Shown: positions 49,241 through 62,592 of the stretch, one piece after another
Layout: every line of letters starts with the position of its first letter
Numbering within the stretch: position 1 is the first letter of the stretch
Source: Papiliotrema nemorosa
Taxonomy: Eukaryota > Basidiomycota > Tremellomycetes > Tremellales > Rhynchogastremaceae
NCBI GenBank assembly: GCA_032158125.1
Contig: JASKOT010000034.1
Span: forward strand, 1-64,000
DNA length: 64,000 nucleotides
Direction of reading: 5' to 3'
Program-made: the position numbers and the translations under genes
The notes under the pieces: model-generated
The model's database searches: none
What the model was told of the DNA's origin: nothing
The model's input: the letters and a program-made list of their open reading frames with translations, nothing else

Positions 49241-51756
49241 ATGGCGTCCACGTTCAACCTCCTTACAGCTGGAGGCGCGCGATTCAACAAGGAAAAGTAC
49301 TCTTCGGATTTTGGACTCTTCAAGAAGCCTCAAGGGGGATCGAGAAAGGGTAAAGAGAAGGCTATCTCGGCTTCCGCAGGGAAGTCTACTGCTTTACCCT
49401 CTGCAATCGATTTCTTCCACGATCATCCGCATTCATCACATCATCCGCACCACAAGCCCTCTCAGTCCTCCTCACGAGCCCATCAGCAGGACGATGACGA
49501 AGAATCCGACGAGGATGATGACGATGATGATGATGACGAGGATGATGATGAAGACGAGGGGGAAGACGAGGAAATCGCACCTCCACAACAAAAGATCACT
49601 CTGACTGGTCCCGACCCTCTGCCCAAATCTCTCTCCCCTTCACTCTTATCCCTCATCTCGCAGTCATCCACCTCTCTCCCTGGAAGAGCCGGAACGCCAT
49701 TACTCAAATCCCTTCGACGGTCCAATATATCCAGTCTATGGGGAGTCCAGTGTGCCGTAGCGGGGTGTCTCCTCGACAGAGACACAGAAGGAATGGCAAA
49801 AGATGTCATTTGTGTGGCACCGACTGGATCGGGGAAGACACTGAGTTATGTCTTGCCCACCATCGTGAACCTCCGACATCCCGCTAGAGAACTCCGAGAA
49901 GCCAGGATCGGCAAGGAAGGTTCGAGCAAGCGCAATGAGATAGAACATGATGACGAAGAGGACGAGGTAGATGATGAGCTAGATGGAGGGAGGGGTATAC
50001 GGAGTGTGGTGGTTGTACCCACACACGATCTCGCGATTCAGATTCAAAGCGTCGCAAAGGCAGTCATGGCGGGAAGATCATGGAGAGTCATGGTTCTCAC
50101 CAAAGCGACAGAACGGGCGGTGTGTATAAGCTCACCAGGGAAGAATTTCGATCCGACTGCGAAGTCGTCTGCGAAGGTTTCAGGGAAGAGCTCAAGAGAG
50201 GACGACGAGGAAGAAGAGGAGCAGGAGGACGATGAAGAGGAGGCTAGCGAGGAAGAGGATGAAGCGCTCTCGACCGGAAGCGTCAACGAGTTCGCCCAAA
50301 GCGACGATGTGGACGAGTCAAGCTCTGAGGATGATGGCGATGGTATCGCCGAAACTACCGAGGCACCGCTCGGTATCGATATGCTCATCGCTACGCCCGA
50401 ACGACTCCACCACTTGATCCAGGGCAAACAGATCTCGCTAGCACAGTGAGTGGATTCCTTTCCGCTTCTCTCACGGTCTTTCCCAACTTCTCGCTTTACG
50501 ATCTGTCGTATGCCCCGCAGCACACAGCTGACGCGCAGCACTCGACACCTTGTATTCGACGAATCAGACCGACTGCTCTCTGACGATTTCAAACCTCAAG
50601 TCTTGCCCATTCTCAAAGCTGCCCGACATCCAAGAGTTCAGAAATGCTTCTTAAGCGCGACAATGCCTTCGTCGTCTGAAGCCATCGCTAAGAAGTGGTT
50701 ACGAGATGGGGGTGTTCGAGTCGTCGTCGGTGTCAAGTGAGTCATACATCTACCACTACCTACACCACCCTGCACCCCGCCAGCCATCCTCGCCCTTATT
50801 CCGCAGCCTCATTTTCCAAAGTCAGCACTGACGAACAGGGACTCTGCAGTGACCACGGTAGCCCAATCACTCTTGTATACCGGCTCAGAATCCGGTAAAA
50901 TACTAGCATTGCGAAACCTCCTATCCACCGGAAAACTCCCTTACCCCTCACTCATCTTTGTCCAATCGGTCGAACGGGCAGAAGAGCTGTACAAATTGCT
51001 CGTACTGGACTCAGGGACTGGGACTCCTCTGCGCGTAGAGGCGGTCCATGGGGGCAAGAGCTTGGCTGTCAGGGATAAAGCGATAGATGGGTTCCGAAGG
51101 GGTGATGTTTGGGTGTTGGTAGTTACAGAGGTGTTGGCGAGGGGTATGGATTTCAGGGGTGTCAAGGTGGTGGTGAATTATGGTGAGTCCCCATCATCTC
51201 TCCTCTCCATCATTCACGGTGGACTAGCCGTGGAGTTGTGTGCCCCGTCCCCCTTCTCCACCTTTCGACGGATATATGCTTCTCACCCAGCTACGTCGAG
51301 TCCCATCTAACCATCTTCATGCCCGTACACCGAGTAGACCGCGTCGAATCAGTCGAGTCCGGGCCGATGCTAATTCCAGACTTCCCCCAAACCGTCCAAA
51401 GCTATATCCACCGAATAGGTCGTACAGCCCGAGCCGGTCTCCCAGGGACAGCCATCACTTTCTTCTCCAACGAAGACGCTCCCCATTTACGTACCATCGC
51501 CAATGTCCTCCGTGCGTCGGGATGTGAGGTCCCTTCTTACATGTTGGAAATGAAGAAACCGAGCAAGAACCTAAAGAGGTTCCGGGCAAAGATACCTGTA
51601 GCAAGGAAGGAGGTAGGTGGAGGAGGGAGAGATTTGGGTAAAGAGAGAGGTAAGAGGAAGAGGGATATGATCGAGGGTAGCAAGAGGAGAAAGGTCGCCA
51701 AGGGTCAATCTGGAGCGAACGGGGAGGTGAAGGGTGGAGAGGTAAGGGAGAAGTAG
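49241..51756 (+). CDS. ROK1: DEAD-box RNA helicase Rok1/DDX52
   Basis: Four exons, about 715 aa. The motifs are in order: I APTGSGKT, Ia [11 protein letters not shown], Ib [63 protein letters not shown]. Motif II is DESD, as in human DDX52, and the N-terminal leader and conserved core fit Rok1, a nucleolar helicase needed for 18S rRNA maturation. Two long acidic tracts stand out, one N-terminal (about residues 86-111) and one inserted inside RecA domain 1 between motifs Ia and Ib (about residues 305-375). The C-terminus is Lys/Arg-rich, a likely nucleolar signal. Introns follow SLAH, VVGVK and VVNY, the last about 200 nt. Confidence 0.9.
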
Positions 51757-52017
51757 ACGCATGTAGTCATGGATCCCATCATAATTTATCAACTTTACGC
51801 TGCCTTGTTGTGCACTTATAGACAGGCCGCTGGGTGCTGCTGCGCTTATGTGTTCATTCGAGAGGACGAGTAGATAGAATGGAATTATGGCCGTCTGAGC
51901 TCACGAGCGTCCCACTGAAATGCATTCCCACTCGTTGTGCTGGGAATATGTACCCTGAAATGCAATGATATCCGTTTTACTTGCCATTTGCCCATTCGGT
52001 CTTTCCCCTTTACTCTG
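51757..52017. other. Convergent spacer ROK1 / CIN1
   Basis: About 260 nt between convergent genes; nothing further seen. Confidence 0.35.
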
Positions 52018-55000
52018 CTAAAATCCCCGGAGTCCCCCTGTACCGCTGACCATCCTCGCGTCGACCGACTTCAACCTAGCCTCTTCAATCAACCATCTCC
52101 ATTCTTGTGCCTCTTTGGCCGAAGTGGATCTGAATGTCAGTGACGGAACTGTCATTCTCCCTTTGTCTCGCTCTCTCGCTTCCCTCATCCTTGCGGAGAA
52201 TAACATTGAATGTCATCCCAGCGAGGAGACGGTGGTGAGCCAGAGGATGAATCAAGGCGATGGGGAGCGAGGTGGCAGTATGCATTGAGGCTAAGACTCA
52301 CTTTAATCCAATCGTATCCCCGCCTTTCCTGTATTCCACTTTCAACACAAAACTCGTCTCGTCCCGCCCTTTCCGGACCGTACATTCGAAGAGCGGGATA
52401 GGCTATACTCAGCTCCCATACACACACGCGAAGCTCATTCTCTCCTTCCCTCCCTCATCTTCCCACCCCTGCCTGATGGTTTCTGCGAGAGTCGCAATCA
52501 TGTCACTCGTCACTCCAAATTGATACCCGCGACAGGGTAGGAAGTGGGTAAAAGAGGTATGGGAGACACGATGGGCAGGAGACTTACCATCCGGTAGAGG
52601 TTCCGACTGTCAATCAAGACGAGGATATCGTTACACAACACCAGTGTCAACTTTCTCCCCGATTTCGATTTTGTCACTTGACCCTCTTTGATCAATCGTC
52701 GAGGACCTTGATACGCCGTATCCACCGTCAAGTCCAGGCGCCTAATGGTCAGCTTACTCACGTAGCAATAAAATCGCCCGCTGTGCAGGATGCTGAACTG
52801 CTCTTCCTGTGGGAGAGTATTCCAATCGCTGTTGATGCCTCTTCTCCATAGCAGAGAAGCATCACAGCAGTCAAGCAAAAGAGATGTAGAGCGCCGATGT
52901 AGGCAGTCAAAAAGAGTGAAATGAGGACTCACCCTTCACCGCCGATCCAGAGATCCTCCGATAACACTCTCAATCTCTCCCTATTATCGTTCTCCCTGAC
53001 TTTTTCATTAATCTCCCCAACAATCTCTTCCACGATCATCAGCGCATTTTGCAACTGGGCATAATCTGAACTTGTCGATTGGGTCGAGTCGACTTCGGTG
53101 TAGTGTATGATTTGTCGTAAGAGGAGAGGGTATCTTGTGATTCGTTGCACTGTTCCGCGTTAGCCTCTTGCACCTCCGCTTCTGTGATAGACGCGACCAG
53201 GGATTACGATGAGCAGTGCAGAAGATGACGTGGAGTCGGATGATGATTCAGGTCAAGAGAGGTTTTGTGAGGCGACTTACTGGGTATGAGGAGGAAATGG
53301 GACAAGTCTAATCCTCTCACAGCGGGGTTCGACTCTCGAATGCTCTACACGATCAGTCCAGCCTCAATGACGCCTCGCTCATCCCGAGTGCGAGGCCAGC
53401 GCTGACGAGATGATACATCTATGACTCACCTCGAGCTGGGCATTGAGATTCGGGTCAGACGACCGGAGGGATTGTAATAGTTTCCCCGCTTGACTCTGGT
53501 TGACACAATAGGTCTATCCATCAGCTCATCCAAGATATGCGCAAAGCCGACCTCGCACGATGACACGAATGCACAAGGTGTGAAAGGTCGAGGCTCACCG
53601 TGTAAACATCCATATTCCCAATATGTCCCTCCATGACATCCCCAATCTTATCAATCCACAATCTACTCTCCCTCTGCCTCATCTCCAAATCGGATAAAAA
53701 GGAAATATTAGCCATCAAAATGTCCTCCACATTGGCGAAAATGACCGTCAAGGCCTTCTCGTCTAGTCTTCCTCCACTTCCGCTTCCACTTGCATCTCCA
53801 GACGCGGAAGAAGGGAGTGAAGCGAGGAGGGGCGCGTAGAATGCCTCGACTATAAGTTGTAGGTCCCTGTTGTACCCGCTTTCGGTGTTTATAAACTCGT
53901 AAATCGCCTGTGGTCAGAGTTCAATCCTTCACAAATGGGACAATGCAAAACTCTGCCAGGACACAGTGCGTAAGATGAAACAGGACAGGTTGATGATGTA
54001 CAAGTACACATCCGTGATGTAGACGCAGGTCGACGAGAGAAACCTCTGCTCACCTCTTGTCGTTTCCTCTCTTTATCCGAGATCGAACCCAACACATCCT
54101 TATCGACCAGACTGCTCCATGTCTTACCCATACCTTCTCCACCTGCCCCTGCTGCTCCCTTGCCCTCAACTCCAACGTCCACTGCACCATCTGCCGTCGC
54201 GGGCGTACCGGGCATGGGCGTACTGATCCTCGATGACGATCCATCGTCCAACTTCATACCGCCCATCGGACCAGAAATGACCGGTGTAGGTCGGTTAGAT
54301 GGTCCTCCGTGTGAACCATGCGATCCCTGTGTGATCCTTGAAAACAAACCCGACAACCTCCCTCCTCCTCCACCACCCGTCCCTGTACTTGCAGAAACGG
54401 TAGTGGAAGTCGAGCTTGGACTGAGAGGGATCGATACGCTACCTGATCTTCCACCCGTTCGAGATGTCGAGCCCGCCATCACGGAAGTGACAGGTTGTTG
54501 TGCCGGTCGGACTTGCGGTCGATTCTTGGAATCTTGTAAGAACTGCTCATACCTCGCATAAGCATCCTGCGTATCCAACTTCTCCCCAGATACGTCTTCA
54601 TCTTGCGTCGCCGCTTCTTCCGCCGTGGCGCCCGTCGTGCGATCGGGGTGAGATGAATCCGCCAAAGCATCGTCTGTCGACTTATCTTTGCGCGAAACAG
54701 GAACTCCAGGAGCTGCTCTCCTTTTCCTCGTGGCTCTACGACCTACCTCCCCGCCCACTTGAGTCGTCGCTGCATTGTTGCTGCCTGCTAGGGAAGGAAC
54801 AGGCGGAGGTTCTCTTCTCAACTTCAACCCTGCCGCATCCAAAATCTTCCCTCTTTCCTCTTCTCTCCTCCTTCTCTCCCTTTCTTTCTCTTCTTGATTA
54901 GGTACAGCAGGCTTGCCGCGCTCCCTCTTATTCACCGCCTCGGATGTCTTGTTCTGTCCTATCGAGGTGACATCATTCTCCTCATTCGACTCATCATCGG

Positions 55001-58000
55001 AGGACCAGAAAGACAATACAGAATCGTCAGACGACGATTCACCCTCATCGTGATCTCCTATACTGATGGTCGAAGTATAACTTGCCATAGTGGACGAACG
55101 CGGTCTGGTGCTTGAACTAGGGGCGACTTGATGAGGCAGAGCAGGAGATAAGAGTCCAGGCGAGAGAGGGTCCGCATGTGAAGGGAGACTCTGTTGCGCT
55201 TTATATGGACCTGAAATTTCCCTCTTTGACCCCAGAGTATCTCCGAATGACTCCTGATCTTGAACCCCTGGCGAGGCGTTCGAGGCAATCAGTGGGACCG
55301 CAGGTAAGACTCCTCGCCGAGGAGAAGGCGACACCTGGCCTGGAGATTCCGGTGCTGCGTGTTTGAAGACTTGGTCCCGAGGCGTCACAAGACTACCATT
55401 CTTCCGACCGTCTGAAAAGGATGGCAATCAGTAGCAAAGCCCGACAAGCATCAGTGACAGGGGATTTACAATGACCAAGATGCAAGGAGAGCGCGGGAAG
55501 GGGAGGTTTACCATTGTTTGTGATTGCATTTCCGTTTGTTTTGATTCGAATAGACAAGAAGAATTAAAAAAGAAACCAGTTTCAGCCTGCATTCCAGTCA
55601 ACGATAGTTCTCCAGGATACACCCTGCCTTCCGAAGAAGGGGGACGGCTTCGAAAGGAAGGAGGAGGATGGGTGGTCTTCTGTGGTGACATGTGAGAAGG
55701 GACTAACCTATGACCTCGAGGTACGTAGATGGAACCAAGAACACTATTCCAGCCTTTTCAGTCTTCCACCAATCTTGATCCTCATCTTTGTCCACTACAA
55801 CCAGCTCGTCGCCTTCGGCGAAAGGCAGCTCCTCATCGGTCGTTCCAGCATACGAGTACAAGGCCCTGGCTCGGACGTCTATTGCATTAGGATCCACCCA
55901 TGATGGTGATGGGGACGTAGACCTACTTTGCATCTCCTTGACATAGTCGTGGGGGAACCAACCCTTATTTCCACCATCCACCAGCATACCATACCACCAA
56001 GCCGAGCTGGGATCTTTCGCCGGATGAGCAATGATGACCATATTCTCCTTGAAGCTGAGATCGACATCTCGTTGCCCTTCATAGTCGAACAACGTTCTCA
56101 CTCGGATGCCTGGGTATCAGCTCCCACTCGAATACTTTCTATACTGAAAGACACCCACTCGTGTTCAAGTCGAAGTCGGCAAGCTCATCTTGGTCGTCCA
56201 CCTTGACTTCCGGTACAGGCGCATCGCCGATCGGTGCATACCCTCCGGCGGCTGCTCCATTCTCCAAGGACAAACCCTTGATGTCGGGTTCAGCTTCCTC
56301 TTGGGTACTTTCCATCCCTGGACTGAGCGCGAACGCTTGCGTAGCAGGATGAGACTGATCGGCGGCTAGACCAGCATACCAATCAACCGACTGACGGTTA
56401 GAGTTTCTCCCTCCCATCCCTTCGTCGTCATCGTGGGCGGTCGAAGTAGGTGCCGAGTCGTACTCTCTTGGTGTATCGCTGATGTGCGCTGGGGGCGCTG
56501 CATCGCCAATGACCTTGCCGCCGATGGGAGCACCCTTGACGACTGTCTGAGCCTTCTTCAGTCGTGCACCACCTTGAATAGCAGACAACAAGGCGCCCCG
56601 ACCGGCATTCGGATCTCCTCCACCGATGTTCTTCAGAGCCGCAGGCGGGGCCTTGGGTGCTGCTGAACCAGGACGAGAGATGGTGGGCGACCCCCCTCCA
56701 CCACCTCCCAGCCCGCCAAAGAGCGCACTGGCGAGGTTTCGTCGGTGGTTCCGCGAAGTAGCATAATCATCATCGTCAGACGAATCATCCGAGTCGGCTT
56801 CTTTCTCGTGGATGCTCTCCCAGCCATCGTCGGTAGGTCCGGCGGATCGAGGCACCTGCGCCGGTGGAGCTGGAGCAGCAGGGGCAGGCGGCGCAGGCGG
56901 TGCAGGCGGAGCTGGCGCAGGGGGAGCAGGAGGCACTTCTGAGGTAGGAGGAGAAGTCACTGGTGAAGGCGTGACGCTAGCCGCATTCTGAGGTTTAAAG
57001 AATGGGTTGAAGCCGCTGGCAGCAGGCGTCGAGCCTGTCGAAGAGGGAGCTGCTCCCGTGGCGGAAGGCTTCCTGAACGGATTATATCCACCAGAAGCAG
57101 CGGCAGGGGCGGGAGGTGCGGCAGGTACAGGTGGCGCTGTAGGGGCAGCCGGGGAAGCTGAAGGAGCAGACGACTTTGCCTTTCTCGCAAGGGCAGCTTG
57201 TTCTTCACGTTGTCGCTCTTCCTCTTCTTCCCTCTCCAGTTCAGCCAACCGACGTCGTCGATCCTCCTTGGCCTTCTTAATGGCTTCTTCCCTTCGTTTA
57301 AACTCGGCATCTTCGTCGTCCTCGTCTTGGTCTTTCGCAGCGGGAGCAGAAGGGGCTACAGGAGCCGCTGCAGGGGATGCAGCGGGAGGTTTGACAGCCG
57401 AGCGAGGAGTGGGTGGTGCAGGAGGTTGTTTGCCTCTTGAAGCAGGAGGTGGGGGAGGGCCCTTGGATCCCTTGAGGATACTCTTCGGCTCAGGGGATTT
57501 GGGCGTTTCCGCAGGAGCAGATGTACTACCCCCAGCCAACCGCGCTTGTCTGGCTTGTTCCCTGGCTTTCTGCTCCTCTTCGGCAGACTTCGACTTTTCC
57601 TCTGCTTCCTTTTTCTCCTGCGCCAAACGCTCCTCGACGGATCGGTCAACCGCCGGTGCCTCGGAAGTAGACTCTACACCCAGAGCCCGAAGTCTCTCTT
57701 GTATACGTCGTTGAGCTTGTTCACGGATGAAAGCAGTTCGCTCTTCAGCCGTCATATTCTTGGTGTTTGGTACCGCAGCTTCCGGCTTGGTGGGTTTCGG
57801 TGGAGCAGGAGGAGCTGAAGCCATGGCTGGCTCAGTTTTGGGAGCCGGAGGAGGTGATCGTGCGGCAGGTGGAGATCGTGGTCGGTATTCCCTATCTCGT
57901 GATCTGTCCCGACTCGAACGATCTCGATAATCTCGGTCGTCGTCCCTGCTTTCTCGCCTGTCTCGATCCCGGTCGTCTCTTCGGTAATAATCCCTATCCC

Positions 58001-59746
58001 GATCTCGACTATCCCTCCTATCTCTCTCGTATGATCCCTTCAACCAAGAGTGATCATCCTCTCGATCATCATACCGCCCATGGGTATCGTTTCTCCTATC
58101 TCTAGCTCTGATCCCCGCTCGCTCTTCCATCTTCCTCTCCTCTTCTCTCTGTTCTTGTCGTCGCTCGAGCTCGGGAAGCTTCTCATGCATGAGGAACAAC
58201 AGCTCCCTCTCCAACTTCCTCCGCTCTTGATCCTTTTCGGCCGTTCGCCGACCTTTTGAGACGTAATCAATGTCCTCTTGTAGTCGTTTAACTCTATATT
58301 TGAGATCCTCAACTTCCTGTTCCAAACGTTCATCCTCTTCAGTCTTTCGCTCATAGTCACTGTTAGACTTGTCCAGCATGGCCGAGGTGTTTTGCAATTG
58401 TCGTCGAATGTCACCAATCTCAGCACCAGATTCCTCCCCGGCGTATCGGACAGACTTTCGGTCGAGGTGTCTGGAAGAAGGTTTGTAGGTGGTCCCTGCT
58501 CCGCTGTCATTGTGCTTGTACGCTGTGGCGTCTTTCGAGTTGGCAGGAGTGGGCGTGTTGCCCCCGTACGCAGGGGACGAAGCATTGGATCGGGTTGACG
58601 ACTCGTGTTTGAGCAGATCTCGCATGAAGTTCACTGTCGTATCGATATCTCGCATGGAAGGTGGGATGAGCTCTTCGGGTAATTTGTCTGGTACTTCGTT
58701 TCCGTTGAGGGCTACGGATCAGCGATCCTGGTGCTCTTCATATATAACTCACCTCGGTAGATGAGACCCATAGCGACGTGAAACTCTGGCAAGTTGAGTT
58801 TCCCACGATTGCTCGAATCCGCCAGCGTCCTGTAGCTCAGCTTCGAGTGCACAACTATCCTGGATGTGGGGCATACCAGATCTTGATCAAATCATCTTGG
58901 CCGAGACCCGATTGCCCAAACACCTCTCGAGCGGTCTCACCACTGACAAACCCATCTCCTTTTTCCCATGCTCGGAAAATCTGATCATAGTCCTTCTTCT
59001 CCTGTTTCGAAAGCACCCAAGGGACTTTGGGCGTTTTGACCGATGGGTTTTGGAGAAGCGATTGGAAGGTGGATGTGAGAGGTTGGTTCTGCGGAGTGGG
59101 ATTGAATTGGGGGACGCCGCCCGCCCCGAATGGCTGGAATGTTAACACTGACTCCACTTGCCACGGTCACAGCGGGTAATTCACGACCTGTGGGGGGAAT
59201 ATAATTCAAACTCACCTGACTCGTGTTACTCGGCATGAAGCTCTGCATCATCGATGCCAATCTGGGATCTTGAAATCCCGTCGGTTGAGCTCTCAGACCC
59301 CCTCCGAACCCAGTCTGTTGAGGCATCAATCCCCCTCCTCCACCTCCAAATCCCGTGGGCTGGGACATCAAACCTGGATATCCCGTCTGTTGAGGCATCA
59401 ATCCTGATGCTCCACCACCTGGATACCCCGTCATCTGGGGTGTCATGCCGCTGAATCCCCCTGCCCCAGGTCCAGTCAGGTTGTTCCCCATCCCGGAGAA
59501 CCCGGTAGGTTGGGGTCCGAAAGATCCTGATGGAGGTGGAGCATTGAGGAAAGAGAGGTTCCCTCCGGGTCGCTGTTGTTGTTGCTGCTGTTGAGGGAAA
59601 CCAGTAGGTTGTGAAGACATGAACGAGGGCATGCCAGTCTGTTGAGGTTGTTGGAATCCCCCGGGTCCGCCTTGACCTGTGTTTCCTCCACCGCCAAAAG
59701 ATGAATATCCCCCGAAGCTGCCCTGCTGCTGCCAGTTGGGCTGCAT
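52018..59746 (-). CDS. CIN1: Intersectin-type endocytic scaffold (Cin1-like)
   Basis: This is a very large gene, around 2,300 aa over many exons. The ATG at 59746 (MQPNWQQQGS) opens a Gln/Gly-rich region with about eight Q[PQM]TG[FYM] repeats. One EH domain follows (KQEKKDYDQIFRAWEKGDG to NLPEFHVAMGLIYR), then a coiled coil, an Arg/Asp-rich stretch, Pro/Ala-rich linkers, a WH2 actin-binding motif (ALLSAIQGGARLKKAQ, near 56540-56600), two SH3 domains (RTLFDYEGQRDVDLSF; RALYSYAGTTDEELPF, 55703-56101), a long Ser/Pro linker, a DH RhoGEF domain (KTWSSLVDK to MQRITRYPLLLRQI) and a split PH domain ending AKEAQEWRWLIEEAR. This matches Cryptococcus Cin1, which links endocytosis, actin and Rho/Cdc42 signalling. 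Cin1 is reported to have long and short splice forms; the short one lacks DH-PH. Confidence 0.9.
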
Positions 59747-60036
59747 ATTGGGCAAAGAGGGACTGTGTTGAGAGGTTGGTAACTGTAGAGGGGGGGAAGA
59801 GCAACAAGAAGGGGGGGGATGGGATGCGGGCGATGACGACGGTTGACCCTGAAATGAGCCTGACAATCTCACATTCACCGGTGGGGTCGATAATGAGCCT
59901 GACACTGCGTTCAATACCCAGATGGGATGCTTGGTATGGGGTGGTATGCATGCGAGTGACGAGCCATGGAGCAAGTAGCAATACGACACGGATGCATGTA
60001 CAACAACAGCGATGTGTAGAGGCAAAGTGGTGGATA
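59747..60036. other. Spacer between UBC6 and CIN1
   Basis: About 290 nt holding the CIN1 promoter and UBC6 3' UTR. A long minus-strand frame continuing upstream of the CIN1 ATG has no homology and is not used. Confidence 0.35.
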
Positions 60037-61496
60037 TCACCTCAACCCAGTCAACGTCGACAATCTGCCCAAAACAGCTAATACCAGTATACCCACCACC
60101 CATCTCCAGCCGGGCAGCCAGGCACCATGCCCACCGACCTGTCCAGGTGGTGCCACTTGGGCGGTAGCCGACTTGGAATCACCAGTCTCCGCCTCAATGG
60201 GCGGCGGGGCAGGGGTATGTGATGGTGTAGGAGCAGTGGTGGATGGGACAGAAGAATCAGGGGTAGTAGCAGACGTTGCGGGAGGTTTCAAGCCTGACTA
60301 GGATCAGTCAGTCATCATTCGAGGGAGACAGAAGGGCCGAAGGGGGACGTACACTGGAAGAAGGTTGTTGACCCATATCTGGGAGGTCGGTCATTTCAGG
60401 CGTAGCGTACTTGGGGAACATTTCCTGTGATGTCAGTACGAGTCTATTTCCGGCGAGGCGGTCGTGTGATAGCACAGGATCCGCAAAGATCTGTCTAGGA
60501 CTCACCCTAAACTTCTTGTTGTTCAAGTTGAACGCGTGACTCGTCTTGGCCAGCGCTTTCTTCTGCTCAACGGTAGTCTTCGTTCCGCCCGCGGTGATCC
60601 TGCCCCGTTTAGCTGGATTCTCGAAAGCGAATCGGATGGTATCGGACGCACTCGTCAGAAAGCATAAAACTGAGGAGACCCATCAGGATGGTAGAAACCG
60701 ACCAAGCTGCGTTCCATCTACAAAGATGAGCATCCCAACGAAGAATTGTCTCGCAAACAAAGTCGGAGGATATGCTCTGTCCACTTACGTGCTCGGGTGA
60801 CTGGTACATTAGCCACTGACCAAGGGCGACATTCATCATCCTACTCACTACGACGTCATGCTCATACAGATCTTGTGACCCGTCTCGAACCTTCCTGACG
60901 GAGTGAACATCTTGATATCTGGGGGTTTGAATGCTATCATCAGCTGCTTGCCTGTCTTTGCTATGACATCGGTCACTAACGATAATCAGAAGGAAACCAG
61001 ATCAGTCCATGATACTCTCCCCCTTCGTAAGGCGTATCAGGTGGTCCTCTCTAAATTGTCAGATCGAGTGTCATTCATGAATACGAAATCTCACAATGAT
61101 AAAATGCCCTATAACCATCAGCGTCGTCCCAAATGAAAGAGTTCGTTCGGCTGATCGTTCACAAGGGGGAGCAGAGTGGTGACGATCATGGAGGAGATTG
61201 AACTCACAATCCAAGATGTTCTTCTCCTCAGGACATGCCCAGATAAATGGCGAAGGTGACTTTTGCATGGTGAGGTACTCCTAGACCTGTTCAGCGATAA
61301 CCCACGGATATGCCGAGGCGGGATGTTTCACCTTCTGGAGCTGTACATTAGTGATTCAACTCAAACAACACAAGGTGTCGAAACGGGGAAGCAGAGATGA
61401 TGTATAGATTCAGGAGGGTCATGTCGAATGGACTCTCAGGTGGATGATTCCTATAGACGCCCGACGTACCCTCTTCTGAGCGACCTTTGTAGCCAT
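60037..61496 (-). CDS. UBC6: Ubiquitin-conjugating enzyme E2, tail-anchored Ubc6/UBE2J type
   Basis: Start 61496 (MATKVAQKR), followed by many small exons: LQK, EYLTMQKSPSPFIWACPEEKN, HFIIRGPPDTPYEGGEYHG, DIKMFTPSGRFETGHKICMSM with the active-site Cys, HPEH, WNAAWSVSTILMGLLSFM, and a basic AFNLNNKKF segment. The C-terminal part is Thr/Pro-rich and ends with one hydrophobic helix (WRWVVGILVLAVLGRL), the tail anchor in the ER membrane. This is the Ubc6/UBE2J architecture used in ER-associated degradation with Doa10-type E3s. About 270 aa, at least eight exons, one of only nine bases (LQK). The tiny exons make automatic annotation error-prone. Confidence 0.88.
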
Positions 61497-61852
61497 GGCG
61501 CAACGTCACCCCTTGCGAGTCGTTCGCTGCTCGATGCTTCTCGGATTCGTCGCAATATCCCTTGATGGCGCCGGAAAAGCACTATCCTGACCCACTAACT
61601 AGCTCGACCGACTTGATGAGCCACGATGCGTCGACTGCGGTGAATAGAACAACAAGGAAAGACGACCTCACACGCAACTCGACTCATCCCCTCGGCGCGG
61701 GATCAATTCCAAGACACCATACCCCTACAAAGCCTCATGGTGCATGTATGCATCGAGCACAACCAGATCCAGTCCTATCATTTGGGTACATACAAGACAT
61801 CTTCACTTTGAAAACTACACACAGAAGCCCAGAGCGGTTTGATCACTTTGTG
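61497..61852. other. Spacer between UBC6 and the proline-rich gene
   Basis: About 355 nt, no gene supported; it holds the UBC6 promoter. Confidence 0.35.
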
Positions 61853-62592
61853 CCCGAGGCAAACTTGCCCAATTGCCATGCTGCCTTTCCAGCCAACTTT
61901 GCCGCTCCTGCAGCCACTTTGCCCGCTCCCGCCGTGACCTACAATCAGCATGCATTCCGCATCTGACTCATGATGCGATCTAAAACAATGGTGGAAGGTG
62001 CTAGACTCACCTGTTCCCTCCTTTGTTGCGTGGTGAGACTATCATACCCGCCCTTTACTCTATCTCCCAGACTTGTCGCGGTCGCCGACACGCTGTTGGG
62101 TATGTACCCGGCTGCTGTCGTCTGTGCCGCTGCGAATCTCGTCGAGAATGTCTGCGCTCCTCCTGCTGTCGCAGCTCCCCCTGCCGAAGCAGAAGCTCCC
62201 GGTGGAGGAGTAGCAGTATCGGTCCTCCCTATCCCGACATTTCGTCGTGGTGGTTCAGGCGGTATGCCAACCCCATAATTCCCCGGCGGAGGAGGCATCC
62301 TCCTTCCTCCGTCAGATCCCGCCCCCGTATTAGACGTTGTAGGTGATGCGTAATCATTGCGGTACCCTTGTCGACTTGGATCAGGCGTATAAGCGTATCC
62401 ACCTCCACCCGGTGGAGCGGTCGCTTTACCCTTGGTCAAATCGGATAATGAGCCGTAGGAGACCGGACCGCCGGATGGGGGAGGGGGAACAGGACGTGAG
62501 TAGGATGGAGGTGGGGATGTGGGTTGTTGCGAGGATGCAGAAGGGGTTTGGTTGCGGTAGAAAGGGTTGGAGGGTGCTCGTCGTTCCGTCAT
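61853..62592 (-). CDS. Small proline-rich protein of unknown function
   Basis: The ATG at 62592 (MTERRAPSNPFYRNQ) and one intron (about 72 nt, after QQRREQ) give about 220 aa. The N-terminal two thirds are rich in Pro, Gly and Ser with PPPPSGG, PPPPGNYG and PPEPPRR stretches, potential SH3 or WW ligands. The C-terminus is an Ala/Gly/Lys helix (AGKVAAGAAKLAGKAAWQLG) that may bind membranes. I recognise no family. Lying close to CIN1, which has two SH3 domains, a link to endocytosis is tempting but only positional. Confidence 0.6.

Noticed and set aside
57007..57714. 235-codon plus-strand Ala/Gly/Ser-rich frame
   Set aside because: Antisense shadow of the Pro/Ala-rich and coiled-coil region of CIN1.
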